Positions 51,827-61,368 are shown, numbered from the stretch's first letter. The stretch is 64,000 nucleotides of DNA from Methylobacterium sp. E-045 (GCF_022829685.1 NZ_JAKSYE010000125.1:394454-458453), one strand, 5' to 3'. Program-made: numbers and translations. The notes: generated by a model not told the origin, from the sequence alone.

Positions 51827-53188
51827 ATGTTCGAAAAGATCCTGATCGCCAATCGCGGCGAGATCGCCCTGCGCGTCCTGCGCGCGGCCAAGGAACTCGG
51901 GATCGCCACCGTGGCGGTGCATTCGACGGCGGATGCCGATGCGATGCATGTGCGGCTTGCCGATGAGAGCGTCTGCATCGGTCCGCCTTCGGCTCGGGAC
52001 AGCTACCTCAACATTCCCTCGATCATTGCCGCTTGCGAGATCACCGGCGCGGATGCGGTGCATCCCGGCTATGGCTTCCTGTCGGAGAATGCGCGCTTTG
52101 CCGAAGTGCTAGCGCACCACAATATCGGCTTCATCGGCCCCAAGGCCGAGCATATCCGCATTATGGGTGACAAGATCGAGGCCAAGCGGACGGCCAAGCG
52201 CCTCGGCATTCCCTGCGTGCCTGGCTCGGAGGGCGGCGTCGAGGACCCCGTCGAGGCCAAGCGCATCGCGGCGGAGATCGGCTATCCAGTGCTTGTGAAG
52301 GCCGCATCAGGCGGCGGCGGCCGGGGCATGAAGGTGGCCCGTACGGAAGCCGACCTCGAACAGGCCCTCGACATGGCGCGCACCGAAGCCAAGGCGGCAT
52401 TCGGTGACGATGCTGTCTATCTCGAAAAGTATCTCGAGAAGCCGCGCCATATCGAAGTCCAGGTTTTGGGCGATGGCCGCGGCCGGGCCATCCATCTCGC
52501 GGAACGCGATTGCTCGCTCCAGCGCCGGCACCAGAAGGTCTGGGAGGAAGGCGGCTCACCGGTCATCGATGAGGCGACCCGCGCCGAGATCGGCGGCATC
52601 TGCGCGAAGGCAATGCAGGAGCTCGAATATATCGGAGCCGGAACCGTGGAGTTCCTCTACGAGGACGGGCGGTTCTACTTCATCGAGATGAACACGCGCA
52701 TCCAGGTGGAGCACCCGGTGACGGAGATGATCACCGGGGTCGATCTCGTTGCCGAACAGATCCGCGTCGCCGCCGGTCTGCCACTCTCCCTGACACAGGA
52801 CGATATCAAGGTGACCGGGCATGCGATCGAATGCCGGATCAACGCCGAGCACCCGGCCACCTTCCGTCCGTCGCCCGGCCTGATCACGTACTTCCATCCG
52901 CCCGGCGGACTTGGCGTGCGCGTCGATTCCGCTGCCTATCAGGGATATCGCATCCCGCCGAACTACGATTCACTCATCGGTAAACTCATCGTCCACGGGC
53001 GCACCCGCCAAGAATGCCTCATGCGCCTGCGGCGCGCCCTCGATGAGTTCGTCGTCGCCGGCGTCGACACCACCCTTCCCCTCTTTCGCACTCTGGTGCG
53101 GAATCCGGAGGTTCTCGACGGAGCGTATGACATTCATTGGCTGGAGGGCTTTCTCGAAGCCGGCGGCCTCGCGGAAACCACGGCCTGA
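51827..53188 (+). CDS. accC: Biotin carboxylase subunit of acetyl-CoA carboxylase
   Basis: A 453-residue ATP-grasp enzyme that carboxylates biotin on AccB with bicarbonate and ATP, the first committed step of fatty-acid synthesis. It begins MFEKILIANRGEIALRVLRA; other hallmarks are VHPGYGFLSENARFAE, KAASGGGGRGMKVA, ERDCSLQRRHQKVWEE, YFIEMNTRIQVEHPVTEMITG and ECRINAEHPATFRPSPG. Length and start are standard, and it completes the aroQ-accB-accC operon. Confidence 0.97.
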   Translation: MFEKILIANRGEIALRVLRAAKELGIATVAVHSTADADAMHVRLADESVCIGPPSARDSYLNIPSIIAACEITGADAVHPGYGFLSENARFAEVLAHHNIGFIGPKAEHIRIMGDKIEAKRTAKRLGIPCVPGSEGGVEDPVEAKRIAAEIGYPVLVKAASGGGGRGMKVARTEADLEQALDMARTEAKAAFGDDAVYLEKYLEKPRHIEVQVLGDGRGRAIHLAERDCSLQRRHQKVWEEGGSPVIDEATRAEIGGICAKAMQELEYIGAGTVEFLYEDGRFYFIEMNTRIQVEHPVTEMITGVDLVAEQIRVAAGLPLSLTQDDIKVTGHAIECRINAEHPATFRPSPGLITYFHPPGGLGVRVDSAAYQGYRIPPNYDSLIGKLIVHGRTRQECLMRLRRALDEFVVAGVDTTLPLFRTLVRNPEVLDGAYDIHWLEGFLEAGGLAETTA

Positions 53189-53321
53189 ATGGTTTCGACA
53201 TTCGGCTCAGAGGAACTGCTCCGCTTGAAACTCGTTCTCTGGATGAACAGTTTCTCATTGTGCGCAATCGAAGGTGATTGTCCCCGTGCGGTGAGAGCAC
53301 GAACCAGTAAGGACAAATGCC

Positions 53322-53636
53322 ATGCGTATCGCAAAGCTCTCCGTCGCCGCCCTACTCTTTGCGGCCTCCCCGGCTCTGGCGCAGTCACCCTCTGGCAACG
53401 TCTCGCAGCCTGAGCGGGCTGTGCCGCAGGCTGGCACGACCACGGGCGGCCCGCTCGACAATCCGTCCACGCGCAACGTGCCGCCGGCCACGGGTAGCAC
53501 GAGCCGTCCGGTTGGCGAGAACGGCATGTCCCCCGGTGCTGGCGCGGTCGAATCCGCGAAAGGTGGGAATGCCGATGAGACGAACAAAGGCATGGGTGCC
53601 AATACCGGTTCCACCTCCGGCGGCCCCGCTCGCTAG
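53322..53636 (+). CDS. Small secreted protein of unknown function (family A, copy 1)
   Basis: A 104-residue protein with a clear Sec signal peptide (MRIAKLSVAALLFAASPALAQ|SPSG) and a disordered mature chain rich in Gly, Ser, Thr, Asn and Pro, with no Cys. The motifs QAGTTTGGPLDNPS, ESAKGGNADETN and the C-terminal NTGSTSGGPAR recur in the neighbouring gene at 54049, so the two are paralogues. A strong terminator follows at once, so it is monocistronic. I recognise no domain. Confidence 0.8.
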   Translation: MRIAKLSVAALLFAASPALAQSPSGNVSQPERAVPQAGTTTGGPLDNPSTRNVPPATGSTSRPVGENGMSPGAGAVESAKGGNADETNKGMGANTGSTSGGPAR

Positions 53637-53666
53637 TCGGTACGCTTCCCCACTGAATCATTCCGA

Positions 53667-53700
53667 TCAGCCGGCCTCAACAGGCCGGCTGATTTGTTTT
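53667..53700 (+). terminator. Rho-independent terminator after the first small secreted protein
   Basis: TCAGCCGGCCT-CAAC-AGGCCGGCTGA is a perfect 11-bp stem with a four-base loop and the tail TTTGTTTT. Confidence 0.92.
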
Positions 53701-54048
53701 GATAAACCTCAAGACGGGTGTTTTACTTTCGATCCGTGCGAATTCGCACATGATGCTGGAATACTGTCACCGGCTTTATCGCATGTCTGCTGGTAAATTT
53801 CTCCAAGATTTGGTCTCGCGGCGCTCTGCAAAGAAAAAACGGCGCCCGTCCCTGTCGGCGTGACGAGCAACTGTAGCTCACGTCCGCCTTCATCTCCTTT
53901 GGAATGCGACACATTGCCGGCTCTCTATCTTTGGAACGTCTTGCTCTGCCGGAGCTTATTCGACCAGCCCGGCCCGGCCAGCGCCAATCTGACACCAGCA
54001 GGCAGCTACCGAGAGGCCGACCGTCTACCTTCTTACCGAGATATCAAC
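53701..54048. other. Leader region of the second small secreted protein gene
   Basis: About 350 bases, AT-richer near 53700-53850, with no supported gene. It should contain the promoter for the gene at 54049. No operator is recognised. Confidence 0.4.
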
Positions 54049-54381
54049 ATGCGCACCCTGACCCTCGCCCTCGTGGCCGCTACCTTGAGCGCCACTGCTG
54101 CCCTTGCCCAGTCGCCATCCGTCTACGGTGGTGCGTCGGACCGGATCGTACCGTTGGCTGGTACCAGTGACGGCGGCGTGATCGATCACCCGCCGGTCTA
54201 CGGTGCCTATCGCGACGCCGAAGGCCGTGTCGACGTGGACGATACCGGCAGCGTCCGCGGCGGATCCTTCATCTCTAACCGCGCCGCGGTTTTCGAAGAT
54301 TCCGCGAAGGGTGGCAATGCAGAACAGAATCAGCGCTCATACCCCAACCTCGGCACGACCTCGGGTGGTCCGGAATTCTGA
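54049..54381 (+). CDS. Small secreted protein of unknown function (family A, copy 2)
   Basis: A 110-residue protein with a Sec signal peptide (MRTLTLALVAATLSATAALAQ|SPSV). The mature part shares LAGTSDGGVIDHPP, EDSAKGGNAEQNQ and the C-terminal LGTTSGGPEF with the gene at 53322, but adds a Tyr/Asp-rich middle (VYGAYRDAEGRVDVDDTG). No Cys and no recognised domain. It has its own terminator, so the two paralogues are separate transcripts in tandem. Confidence 0.8.
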   Translation: MRTLTLALVAATLSATAALAQSPSVYGGASDRIVPLAGTSDGGVIDHPPVYGAYRDAEGRVDVDDTGSVRGGSFISNRAAVFEDSAKGGNAEQNQRSYPNLGTTSGGPEF

Positions 54382-54405
54382 AGTCGATTGATTTTCTAGG
54401 GTCAG

Positions 54406-54434
54406 AACGGCGGGGCGGGAGCTCCGCCGTTTTT
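54406..54434 (+). terminator. Rho-independent terminator after the second small secreted protein
   Basis: AACGGCGG and CCGCCGTT pair around GGCGGGAGCT, followed by TTTT, 25 bases after the stop. Confidence 0.85.
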
Positions 54435-54504
54435 CGTTGGGCGCTACGCTGGGTTATGGTTCGTTGCTCTGGCTTTCATGCGCCAGAGGCGTCACATTAG
54501 CGGC

Positions 54505-55185
54505 ATGCAGCACGACCACGACGGCGACCGCGTGGACATCACTCCGCAGATCCTGCTGAAGGCCTATGCCGCCGGCATTTTTCCTATGGCGGAAGATGCC
54601 GATGACCCGACTATCTATTGGGTCGAGCCGAAGGCACGCGGCGTCCTGCCAATTGACCAATTCCATGTCTCCCGGCGGCTCGCCCGCACCATTCGATCCA
54701 ACCGTTTCGAAGTGCGGACAGATTTTGATTTCTGTGGCGTTATCGCGGGCTGCGCTGCCCCTCGGGGGGATGGTGAGAAGACGTGGATCAACGCGCGCAT
54801 CCGCGAACTCTACGGCGCCCTTTACGACGCCGGCCACGCGCATACGATCGAAGTCTATGCCGAGGGACGGCTTGTCGGTGGCCTTTATGGCGTCTCGCTC
54901 GGAGCCGCCTTCTTCGGCGAGAGCATGTTTCACACCTCTCGTGACGCCTCGAAGGTCGCCCTCGTGCACCTGATGGCAAGACTGCGGATGGGCGGATATC
55001 GCCTCGCTGACACACAATTTGTCACGGACCATCTGATCCAGTTCGGAGCCGAAGAGGTTCCGCGCCACGTCTACAAGCGTCGTCTCGCCGAAGCGATCGC
55101 TGCCGACGCAGTGTGGGGTGTCTGGCCGAAAGAGCGGGCCGTCAGTGGTGAAGAGGTACTCGCCTCGTTCGCTCAGGAAACGTAG
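54505..55185 (+). CDS. aat: Leucyl/phenylalanyl-tRNA-protein transferase
   Basis: About 226 residues. It adds Leu or Phe from tRNA to proteins with N-terminal Lys or Arg, marking them for ClpS/ClpAP. Hallmarks are ILLKAYAAGIFPMAEDADDP, YWVEPKARGVLPIDQFHVSRRLAR, TWINARIRELYGALYDAGHAHTIEVY, GGLYGVSLGAAFFGESMFH and DTQFVTDHLIQFGAEEVPR. ATG 54505 gives the usual N-terminus; 54478 is in frame and possible. In Rhizobiales aat commonly follows accC, but here two secreted-protein genes lie between. Confidence 0.95.
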   Translation: MQHDHDGDRVDITPQILLKAYAAGIFPMAEDADDPTIYWVEPKARGVLPIDQFHVSRRLARTIRSNRFEVRTDFDFCGVIAGCAAPRGDGEKTWINARIRELYGALYDAGHAHTIEVYAEGRLVGGLYGVSLGAAFFGESMFHTSRDASKVALVHLMARLRMGGYRLADTQFVTDHLIQFGAEEVPRHVYKRRLAEAIAADAVWGVWPKERAVSGEEVLASFAQET

Positions 55186-55198
55186 GTCGCGAGCCGCG

Positions 55199-55831
55199 TC
55201 AGCGGCTTCTGTCGAGCGCCATGCGGAGGGCGAGGCTTCCGAGAACGCCGCCCATGATCCAACGCTGGGCCTTCAGCCATCCGTGATTGCGGGACAGGAA
55301 GAGAGCAATCGACCCCGCAGCCGTAGCGATCAGCGCATTCACCGCTACGCTGATTGCGATCTGGACGAAACCGAGCATCAGCGTCTGTCCCAGGACCGAA
55401 CCGCCCGTGGACGTCACGAATTGCGGAAGGAGCGCGAGGTAGAGGATCGCGATCTTCGGGTTGAGGAGGTTGGTAAGGAAGCCCATGGCGAACAGCCGCG
55501 TCCGGCTGTCGGGGGCGAGCCGACTCACCTCGAACGGCGACCGGCCGGCGGGCTTCAGTGCCTGCCAGGCCAAATAGCCGAGATAGAGGGCACCGGTCAG
55601 TCGGAGCGCATCATACGCGTAGGGGATCGCCAGAATCAGGGCCGTGATGCCGAACGCGGCGCACAGCATGTAGACGACGAAACCCAGCGCGACGCCACCG
55701 AGGGAGATGAGGGCCGCCACGCGACCCTGGCAGATCGCGCGGGAGATCAGATAGGCCATGTTCGGCCCCGGCGTCAGCACCATCCCGAGAGAGATGCCCG
55801 CGAAGGCCAGGAGGGTGACGGCGTCGGGCAT
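55199..55831 (-). CDS. LysE family amino acid exporter
   Basis: A 210-residue inner-membrane protein with about six helices. The LysE/RhtB start is clear: VTLLAFAGISLGMVLTPGPNMAYLISRAICQGRVAAL, then GALYLGYLAWQAL, and the FAMGFLTNLLNPKIAILYLALLPQFV block. The substrate, probably an amino acid or small related compound, is not predictable. It ends 13 bases from the convergent aat stop. Confidence 0.92.
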   Translation of the reverse strand: MPDAVTLLAFAGISLGMVLTPGPNMAYLISRAICQGRVAALISLGGVALGFVVYMLCAAFGITALILAIPYAYDALRLTGALYLGYLAWQALKPAGRSPFEVSRLAPDSRTRLFAMGFLTNLLNPKIAILYLALLPQFVTSTGGSVLGQTLMLGFVQIAISVAVNALIATAAGSIALFLSRNHGWLKAQRWIMGGVLGSLALRMALDRSR

Positions 55832-55858
55832 GCTGCGAAACTCTGGGCCCGGCCGACC

Positions 55859-56530
55859 TTAGCGGAAGATGGCGTCGAAGATCGATTGCGGTTGCTGCGG
55901 CGGCGCAGGTGCCGGGCCTTCATTGGTCGGGAAGAACTTTCGCGACGGCTTCTGCTTCGGCTGCACCGGCACGCCGCGGGGCGCCTCCACGTCGACCTGC
56001 CCGTTCGGGTTGACCTGCTGCGCCGTCCGGGTCGGGTCGGTATTCTTCGGCCGCCTGGTTTTCTCCGGTTTCGAGGCCATGGCGGGCACATCTTCCTGCT
56101 CGCGGGCCTCGGCGATGATGTCGTTGCCGCCTTTGCAGTCCACGAGCCACACGTCGTAGATGGGATGCTCGATGGCATGCAGCCCCGGGCTCGCCGCGAA
56201 CATCCAGCCGGTGAAGATGCGGCGGTACTTGTTGTCGAGGGTGACCTCGTCGACTTCGAGGAACGCCGTTGTCTTGGGGCTCTCTGTCGGCGGCCGGCTG
56301 TAGCAGACGCGCGGCGTCATCTGTAGCGCGCCGAACTGCACGGTCTCGTCCACGGCCACCTCGAACGACACGATCCGCCCCGTGATCTTGTCGAGGCCTG
56401 AGAACACCGCGGTCGGATTCTTGATCTTGTCGGCGAGGGCATGCCCCGTCATCGGCAGGCTGAGCGCCGCAGCACTCGCGAACACGATGCCGGCCCTGAG
56501 GGCGAGATGCAGATTGCGGTGAACGAGCAT
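55859..56530 (-). CDS. DUF2155 domain-containing exported protein
   Basis: A 223-residue protein with a signal peptide ending near GHALA. DUF2155 follows (about residues 38-135): AVFSGLDKITGRIVSFEVAVDETVQFGALQMTPRVCYSRPPTE, then TTAFLEVDEV, RRIFTGWMFAASPGLHAIEHPIYDVWLVDC, with two Cys likely paired. The last 75 residues are Lys/Pro-rich and disordered. In alphaproteobacteria the gene stands beside accC/aat and the NDUFA12 homologue. Function unknown. Confidence 0.9.
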   Translation of the reverse strand: MLVHRNLHLALRAGIVFASAAALSLPMTGHALADKIKNPTAVFSGLDKITGRIVSFEVAVDETVQFGALQMTPRVCYSRPPTESPKTTAFLEVDEVTLDNKYRRIFTGWMFAASPGLHAIEHPIYDVWLVDCKGGNDIIAEAREQEDVPAMASKPEKTRRPKNTDPTRTAQQVNPNGQVDVEAPRGVPVQPKQKPSRKFFPTNEGPAPAPPQQPQSIFDAIFR

Positions 56531-56679
56531 GCGGCTTACCCGGCGCGGGACGATGAGGCGTCTGCCCTAAGCCAGGGCGGTCGCGATGTTATGCACGGAT
56601 AGACAGGGCAAGCATGGTGTAAAAAGGGCGGTGCGACCGTTGGCACCGGGACCGACGACCGCTCCCTCTCGGCGAAACG

Positions 56680-57093
56680 CTATTTCGGGGTCCAGGCCGC
56701 ATAGTCGCCAGCCGTGGCAACCGTGTTGCCCGGATTCAGCTGCGACCCCTTCGGGCGGTAGGCCCCGCTGGTGCCGGTAAGGTTCTCCACATGTGGCTTC
56801 TGCCACTCGCGCGGAGTGTAGCTTTCCTCGCTCGGGGGAACGTCACCGTTGTGGCAGAGCCAGCCGCGCCAGCCGGGTGGGACCTTCGAGGCATCGGCAT
56901 AGCCGTTATAGACGACCCAACGGCGCTCCGGCCCGACCGAACGATCGATCAGCGGACCAAGCGCCTTGTAATAGGTGTTGCCGAAATCGTCCGTACCAAC
57001 GAGTTGCCCGTGCCGAGCCGTCATCACGGCGAGGGACATGGTCTGCCCGTTCCACCACGTGAAGATCCGCAGAAGCGTGTCCTTGAGAGCCAT
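56680..57093 (-). CDS. NADH:ubiquinone oxidoreductase accessory subunit, NDUFA12 homologue
   Basis: A 137-residue protein of the NDUFA12/B17.2 family, an accessory subunit (or assembly factor in the paralogous group) of respiratory complex I. It opens LLRIFTWWNGQTM, followed by TARHGQLVGTDDFGNTYYK, ERRWVVYNGYADASKVPPGWRGWLCHN, PPSEESYTPREWQKPHVENLTGT and AYRPKGSQL, all family blocks. This alphaproteobacterial subunit is the ancestor of the mitochondrial protein. It lies 149 bases upstream of the DUF2155 gene. Confidence 0.94.
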   Translation of the reverse strand: MALKDTLLRIFTWWNGQTMSLAVMTARHGQLVGTDDFGNTYYKALGPLIDRSVGPERRWVVYNGYADASKVPPGWRGWLCHNGDVPPSEESYTPREWQKPHVENLTGTSGAYRPKGSQLNPGNTVATAGDYAAWTPK

Positions 57094-57636
57094 CGCACTT
57101 GCCTGAACCGGACCGGCGCGACCGCCCGTCCTTCGTTGACCGGGACTATGGTCAGGGGCTGGCACGAAGTCCAGCACGAGTCGGGTTGGGAAGTGTCCTG
57201 GGCGCCAAGTCGCCGATCGAGCGACGTAGCGGCAGTAGTGCTGCGGGAATCCCACACCGGCGCGTCTTAACCAAAGCCTTACATGGCTGAGACGGCCCCC
57301 GCCCTGTGAACTCGAAAATTTCTCAGCGTGATTCCTGCAACGGAAAACAGCACTTACCGCTGCTGTCGCGATATCCACAAGTTTCAGAGAGGGACCACAA
57401 CATATAGCGCGGAACGTAGCCGGCACACACAAGTTGTTGACGTGAAGGGCATGTCCGAGATAGCTTTCGAGGGTCGCCGGAGAGACCTGTTCGGTCCGGT
57501 AGTTCTGAGCAGTTTCGGCCCTCTGACATCGCGTCGCGAGCGCGCTTAAGCGCTTGCCTTCATCAGACTCACGTGAAGCGGCGGCTGCGCAGAGCGCGGC
57601 GGCATCGTCGACTCTTCGACAAGGGATACAGGGTTC
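57094..57636. promoter_or_regulatory. Divergent promoter region of the NDUFA12 homologue and nrdJ, with possible NrdR boxes
   Basis: A 543-base gap with no supported gene. The sequences CCACAACATATAGCGC (57394-57409) and CACACACAAGTTGTTG (57423-57438) resemble NrdR-box half patterns (ACAC-AT-GTGT type) about 30 bases apart, the usual spacing. ATATCCACA at 57371 differs from a DnaA box by one base. All are weak matches judged by eye; NrdR itself is encoded at 32070-32642. Confidence 0.4.
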
Positions 57637-60600
57637 ATGCGGTTCGAGCGGCGTTACACCACGGCCGGGCAATCCCCCTATGCGACCATCGCCTTTCGCA
57701 AGGCGCTGAGCGAGATCCGCAACCCGGACGGATCCATCGTCTTCCGCCTCGATGGTATCTCGGTGCCCGAGAGCTGGAGCCAGGTCGCCAGCGACGTGCT
57801 GGCGCAGAAGTATTTCCGCAAGGCCGGCGTGCCGGCGCGCCTGAAGAAGGTCGAGGAGAACGACGTTCCCTCCTTCCTGTGGCGCTCTGTGGCGGATGAG
57901 GCCGCCTTGGCGGATCTGCCGGAGGCCGAGCGCTCGGGCTCCGAGATCTCCTCGACCCAGGTCTTCGACCGGCTCGCCGGCTGCTGGACCTATTGGGGTT
58001 GGAAGGGCGGCTACTTTACCTCCGAGGAAGATGCCTCTGCGTTCCTCGACGAGCTTCGCTTCATGCTGGCCCGCCAGATGGTCGCACCGAATTCGCCGCA
58101 ATGGTTCAACACCGGCCTTCACTGGGCCTACGGCATCGATGGCCCGGCGCAGGGCCATCACTATGTCGATTACCGCACCGGCGAGTTGGTGAAATCCGCT
58201 TCGAGCTACGAGCACCCGCAGCCGCACGCCTGCTTCATCCAGGGCGTGCAGGACGACCTCGTCAACGAGGGCGGCATCATGGACCTCTGGGTCCGCGAGG
58301 CGCGCCTGTTCAAGTACGGCTCGGGCACCGGCTCGAACTTCTCGATGCTGCGCGGCGAGAACGAGAAGCTCGGCGGCGGCGGCAAGTCGTCGGGCCTGAT
58401 GTCCTTCCTCAAGATCGGCGACCGGGCGGCTGGCGCGATCAAGTCCGGCGGCACCACCCGGCGCGCCGCCAAGATGGTCATCGTCGACATCGACCACCCG
58501 GATATTGAGCAGTACATCGACTGGAAGGTGAAGGAGGAGCAGAAGGTCGCCGCCCTCGTCACCGGCTCCAAGATCGTTTCCAAGCACCTCCAGGCCGTGA
58601 TGAAGGCTTGCACCCAGTGCGAGGCCGAGGGCGATGCCTGTTTCGACGTCGAGCGCAACCCCGTCCTGAAGAAGGCCGTGAAGGCCGCCCGCAAGGAGAT
58701 GGTGCCGGACGGCTACACCAAGCGCGTCATCCAGTTCGCCCGCCAGGGTTTCACCAAGATCGACTTCCCCGTCTACGATACCGACTGGGATTCCGAGGCC
58801 TATCTCACGGTGGCCGGCCAGAACTCGAACAACTCCGTCTCGCTCACCGACGATTTTTTACGCGCAGTCGAGCGTGACGAGGAGTGGCATCTGACGGCCC
58901 GCACCACCGGCAAGTCGGTGAAGACGGTGCAGGCGCGCGAGCTCTGGGACAAGATTGGAGAGGCCGCCTGGGCGTCCGCCGATCCGGGTCTGCATTTCAA
59001 TACGACGATGAACGACTGGCATACCTGCCCCTCGGCAGGCCGGATCCGCGCGTCGAACCCGTGCTCCGAATACATGTTCCTCGACGACACGGCCTGTAAT
59101 CTCGCGTCCGCCAACCTGCTGACGATGTATGACCGCGCCAGCGGTGAATTCGATGTCGCCGCCTTCGAGCACCTCAACCGGCTCTGGACCGTGGTCCTCG
59201 AGATCTCGGTGATGATGGCGCAGTTCCCCTCGAAGGAGATCGCTGAGCTTTCCTACCGCTACCGCACGCTCGGCCTCGGCTACGCCAATATCGGCGGCCT
59301 GCTGATGAGCATGGGCTTGCCCTACGATTCGCATAAGGGCCGGGCGTTGGCCGGTGCCCTAACCGCGATCATGACCGGTGTCGCTTACGCTACTTCAGCG
59401 GAAATGGCGGCCGAACTCGGACCCTTCCCGGGCTACGACGAGAACGCGGATGCCATGCTCAAGGTCATCCGCAATCATCGCCGCGCGGCGCATGGCGAGG
59501 CTGCGGGCTACGAGTTCCTCTCGATCGCTCCCGTCCCCCTGGACATCGCCAACATCCCGCAGGCGAACCTGGCGGAACGCGCGAGGGTCGCATGGGACCG
59601 TGCACTCTCCCTCGGCGAGGAGCACGGCTACCGCAATGCGCAGGCGACCGTCATCGCGCCAACCGGCACGATCGGCCTCGTGATGGATTGCGACACGACC
59701 GGGATCGAGCCCGATTTCGCCCTGGTGAAGTTCAAGAAGCTCGCCGGTGGCGGTTACTTCAAGATCATCAACCGCGCCGTACCGGACGCCCTGCGTTCCC
59801 TCGGCTACCGCGAATCCGAGATCGCCGAGATCGAGGCCTACGCGGTGGGCCACGGCTCCATGGGTCAGTCCCCGGCCATCAACGCCGGCTCGCTCCGGGC
59901 CAAGGGTTTTACGGACGACAAGATCGCCGCCATCGAGGCGGGCCTGAAATCCGCCTTCGACATCAAGTTCGTGTTCAACCGCTGGACGCTCGGCGACGAC
60001 TTCCTCACGACCGTGCTGAAGGTGCCCTCCGAGAAACTCGCCGACCCGACCTTCGAGATCCTCCCCTTCCTCGGCTACTCAAAGAAGGACATCGAGGCCG
60101 CCAACACTCATATTTGCGGTGCGATGACCCTCGAGGGCGCTCCATTCCTGAAGGCCGAACACTACGCGGTGTTCGATTGCGCCAACCCGTGCGGTCGCAT
60201 CGGCAAGCGCTACCTCTCGGTGGAGAGCCACATCCGCATGATGGCGGCGGCGCAGCCCTTCATCTCGGGCGCCATCTCCAAGACCATCAACATGCCCAAT
60301 GACGCTACCGTCGAGGATTGCAAGAACGCCTATAAGCTGTCCTGGACCCTTGCCCTCAAGGCCAACGCTCTCTACCGCGACGGCTCGAAACTCTCGCAGC
60401 CCCTGAACTCGGCCCTCATCGCGGACGAAGACGAGGATACCGAGGAGGCGATCGAAACCCTGGTGGCGCAGCCGGCTGCCGCCAAGGCAGCACAACTCGC
60501 GGAGAAAATCGTCGAGCGGGTGATCGAGCGCGTCGAGCGGATCCGCTCGCGAGAGAAGTTGCCCGACCGCCGCAAGGGATACACCCAGAAGGCCGTCGTC

Positions 60601-61368
60601 GGCGGCCACAAGGTCTATTTGCGCACCGGCGAATACGAGGACGGCCGCATCGGCGAGATCTTCATCGACATGCACAAGGAAGGCGCGGCTTTCCGCTCGC
60701 TGATGAACAACTTTGCCATCGCGATCTCGATCGGCCTTCAGTACGGCGTGCCGATGGAGGAATATGTCGACGCCTTTACCTTCACCCGGTTCGAGCCGTC
60801 GGGCTTCGTCCAGGGCAACGACGCGATCAAGAACGCCACGTCGATCCTCGACTACGTGTTCCGCGAGCTCGCCGTCTCCTATCTTGGCCGCATGGACCTC
60901 GCCCATGTCGACCCGTCCGAGATCGGAAACACGGTGATGGGCAAGGGCGAGGGCGAAGGCACCCGCAGCGGCGACAGGCCGGACACGATGGCGTCCAGCG
61001 TCGTCTCGCGCGGCCTGCTGCGTGGCTCAGCCGATCGGCTCACCCTGATCCAGGGCGGCCCGGGCGGCGGCACGGTGGGCGTCGGTTCCAGCCATGTAGG
61101 AACGAGCGCCCCGGCCGGGGGCGTCGTCCACGCCTTGCGGGGAGCGACTGCGCTCAAGGCTGAATTGGAAGTCGCTGGCCAAGCCGAAAGCCTCGTCGCC
61201 GCCCTTCCGTTCGCCAAGGCCGAACGCACCGTCTCGGACCGCCGGGCCGAGGCCAAGATGAAGGGCTATGTCGGTGAATCCTGCCCCGAATGCGCGAACT
61301 TTACCCTCGTGCGCAACGGGACCTGCCTGAAATGCGACACGTGCGGATCCACGACCGGCTGCTCGTAA
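57637..61368 (+). CDS. nrdJ: Adenosylcobalamin-dependent ribonucleotide reductase (class II)
   Basis: A 1243-residue vitamin-B12-dependent reductase making deoxyribonucleotides. It begins RFERRYTTAGQSPYATIAF; the catalytic core has NSPQWFNTGLHWAYG, SGTGSNFSMLRGENEKL, DIDHPDIEQYIDWK, NPCSEYMFLDDTACNLASANLL and PTGTIGLVMDCDTTGIEPDFALVKFKK. The C-terminal part carries the radical-domain ISGAISKTINMPNDATVED and ends with paired cysteines CPECANFTLVRNGTCLKCDTCG for reduction by thioredoxin. Long B12-type reductases of this size are typical of Rhizobiales. It is monocistronic. Confidence 0.95.
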   Translation: MRFERRYTTAGQSPYATIAFRKALSEIRNPDGSIVFRLDGISVPESWSQVASDVLAQKYFRKAGVPARLKKVEENDVPSFLWRSVADEAALADLPEAERSGSEISSTQVFDRLAGCWTYWGWKGGYFTSEEDASAFLDELRFMLARQMVAPNSPQWFNTGLHWAYGIDGPAQGHHYVDYRTGELVKSASSYEHPQPHACFIQGVQDDLVNEGGIMDLWVREARLFKYGSGTGSNFSMLRGENEKLGGGGKSSGLMSFLKIGDRAAGAIKSGGTTRRAAKMVIVDIDHPDIEQYIDWKVKEEQKVAALVTGSKIVSKHLQAVMKACTQCEAEGDACFDVERNPVLKKAVKAARKEMVPDGYTKRVIQFARQGFTKIDFPVYDTDWDSEAYLTVAGQNSNNSVSLTDDFLRAVERDEEWHLTARTTGKSVKTVQARELWDKIGEAAWASADPGLHFNTTMNDWHTCPSAGRIRASNPCSEYMFLDDTACNLASANLLTMYDRASGEFDVAAFEHLNRLWTVVLEISVMMAQFPSKEIAELSYRYRTLGLGYANIGGLLMSMGLPYDSHKGRALAGALTAIMTGVAYATSAEMAAELGPFPGYDENADAMLKVIRNHRRAAHGEAAGYEFLSIAPVPLDIANIPQANLAERARVAWDRALSLGEEHGYRNAQATVIAPTGTIGLVMDCDTTGIEPDFALVKFKKLAGGGYFKIINRAVPDALRSLGYRESEIAEIEAYAVGHGSMGQSPAINAGSLRAKGFTDDKIAAIEAGLKSAFDIKFVFNRWTLGDDFLTTVLKVPSEKLADPTFEILPFLGYSKKDIEAANTHICGAMTLEGAPFLKAEHYAVFDCANPCGRIGKRYLSVESHIRMMAAAQPFISGAISKTINMPNDATVEDCKNAYKLSWTLALKANALYRDGSKLSQPLNSALIADEDEDTEEAIETLVAQPAAAKAAQLAEKIVERVIERVERIRSREKLPDRRKGYTQKAVVGGHKVYLRTGEYEDGRIGEIFIDMHKEGAAFRSLMNNFAIAISIGLQYGVPMEEYVDAFTFTRFEPSGFVQGNDAIKNATSILDYVFRELAVSYLGRMDLAHVDPSEIGNTVMGKGEGEGTRSGDRPDTMASSVVSRGLLRGSADRLTLIQGGPGGGTVGVGSSHVGTSAPAGGVVHALRGATALKAELEVAGQAESLVAALPFAKAERTVSDRRAEAKMKGYVGESCPECANFTLVRNGTCLKCDTCGSTTGCS

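Noticed and set aside
57094..57636. Cobalamin riboswitch upstream of the B12-dependent reductase
   Set aside because: No GCCACTG B12 box or matching long paired structure is seen.
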